51,921 nt of DNA from Clostridiales bacterium (GTDB lineage Bacteria; Bacillota; Clostridia; Lachnospirales; WQUN01). The position numbers were made by a program, and so were the translations under genes. Location of the stretch: the NCBI GenBank assembly GCA_031263155.1, contig JAISGK010000103.1:1-51921 (forward strand). Reading direction: 5' to 3'. The first letter of the stretch is position 1. Each line of letters starts with the position of its first letter. Below the pieces are notes generated by a model. It saw only the letters and a list, made by a program, of their open reading frames with translations. It did no database searches and had not been told where the DNA came from. Positions 51,731 to 51,921 of this stretch are shown here, piece after piece.

Positions 51731-51921
51731 ACGACCCCATAGTTAAAGCTAGGGGCTTGCAAGGAAGCAATAGCTTCCATGCAAACCCTCGTTGACTACC
51801 CTCAGTCCCATAGGGACTACGTTACCTGAGAATGTATAGGCACCCGCAGATGTATGTCCTAGTCTGCGGCACTGCGGCAAGTAATTAAAAGTTCTGATGG
51901 GTAGGAACGGTGTTACTTGCG
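51731..51921 (-). mobile_element. Right end of an IS200/IS605-type element (partial)
   Basis: On the minus strand the sequence ends with three successive hairpins: AGTCCC-TAT-GGGACT (about 51808-51822), GCATGGAAGC / GCTTCCTTGC (about 51759-51782) and CCCCTAG / CTATGGGG (about 51734-51754), then GTCGTT at the junction. This layout, with the phrase GGTAACGTAGTCCCTATGGG, is what I recall for the right ends of clostridial IS605-group elements, where it also forms the 3' part of the TnpB guide (omega) RNA. The rest of the element, with any tnpB, lies beyond the window. The junction is exactly after the priA TAA. Confidence 0.75.

Noticed and set aside
51731-51921. C-terminus of TnpB in the window
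   Set aside because: One minus-strand frame is open, but its translation shows no TnpB zinc-finger or end motif; I annotate only the element end.

Overview
The window looks like a chromosomal piece of a low-to-mid GC Gram-positive anaerobe of the class Clostridia. The main evidence is a SCIFF ribosomal peptide (scfA) with its radical SAM maturase (scfB) next to secDF, together with mecA, remA-gmk-rpoZ-priA, a pyrB-pyrI pair, an ECF-type transporter module and moxR-DUF58. Ribosome binding sites are strong (GGAGG type). TTG starts are frequent, and at least one gene (ecfT) appears to start with CTG. Many promoters can be read by eye as sigma-A boxes with a 17-nt spacer. I cannot assign a genus.

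Layout. 1-253: a palindromic repeat. 254-4676 (minus): TIGR04086-type membrane protein, scfA, scfB, secD, secF. 4796-10612 (minus): a small helical protein, then an apparent operon running from a LysM membrane protein through rho, hisA and hisF to hisIE. 10873-11568 (plus): mecA. 11596-14296 (minus): ecfT and a fused double-ATPase ecfA. 14444-16528 (plus): an accessory stretch with an antitoxin-like gene, a NUDIX protein whose first codons look like the start of a PIN toxin, and an Rpn-type nuclease. 16595-20201: moxR (with an amber codon in its N-terminal part), a DUF58 gene and a DUF4129-like gene. 20340-20498: tRNA-Glu and tRNA-Cys. 20620-24634: ligA, ddl, murI. 24857-26227: a secreted CAP-domain protein, convergent with a 1.7-kb-residue alpha-2-macroglobulin-like protein (26299-31422). 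31657-32893: a decayed toxin/antitoxin island (65-aa antitoxin-like gene; DUF3990 remnant, small partner and DUF3791). 32905-36412: two polytopic membrane proteins. 36630-38007: an HD-domain protein and a DinJ/YafQ pair. 38375-39719: pyrB-pyrI. 39841-42804: a zinc-ribbon, Q/P-repeat membrane protein. 43173-48165: a Gld-like ABC exporter cluster (ATPase, permease, GldG-like, DUF4340). 48309-51730: remA-gmk-rpoZ-priA. 51731-51921: the right end of an IS200/IS605-type element abutting the priA stop codon.

How the genes work together. The housekeeping blocks serve protein export (secDF), histidine synthesis, transcription termination, vitamin uptake (ECF module), peptidoglycan precursors (ddl, murI), pyrimidine synthesis, nucleotide supply and replication restart. 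scfA/scfB form a RiPP pair whose tiny precursor gene uses TTG. The accessory parts are small: toxin/antitoxin remnants, a promoter-carrying 51-bp dispersed repeat, MITE-like inverted repeats, and one IS end. The most interesting items are the SCIFF gene with a seventh cysteine, the non-AUG starts, the amber codon in moxR, the 37-residue insert in HisF, the eroded DUF3990/DUF3791 cassette, and the A2M-like protein lacking a thioester motif.
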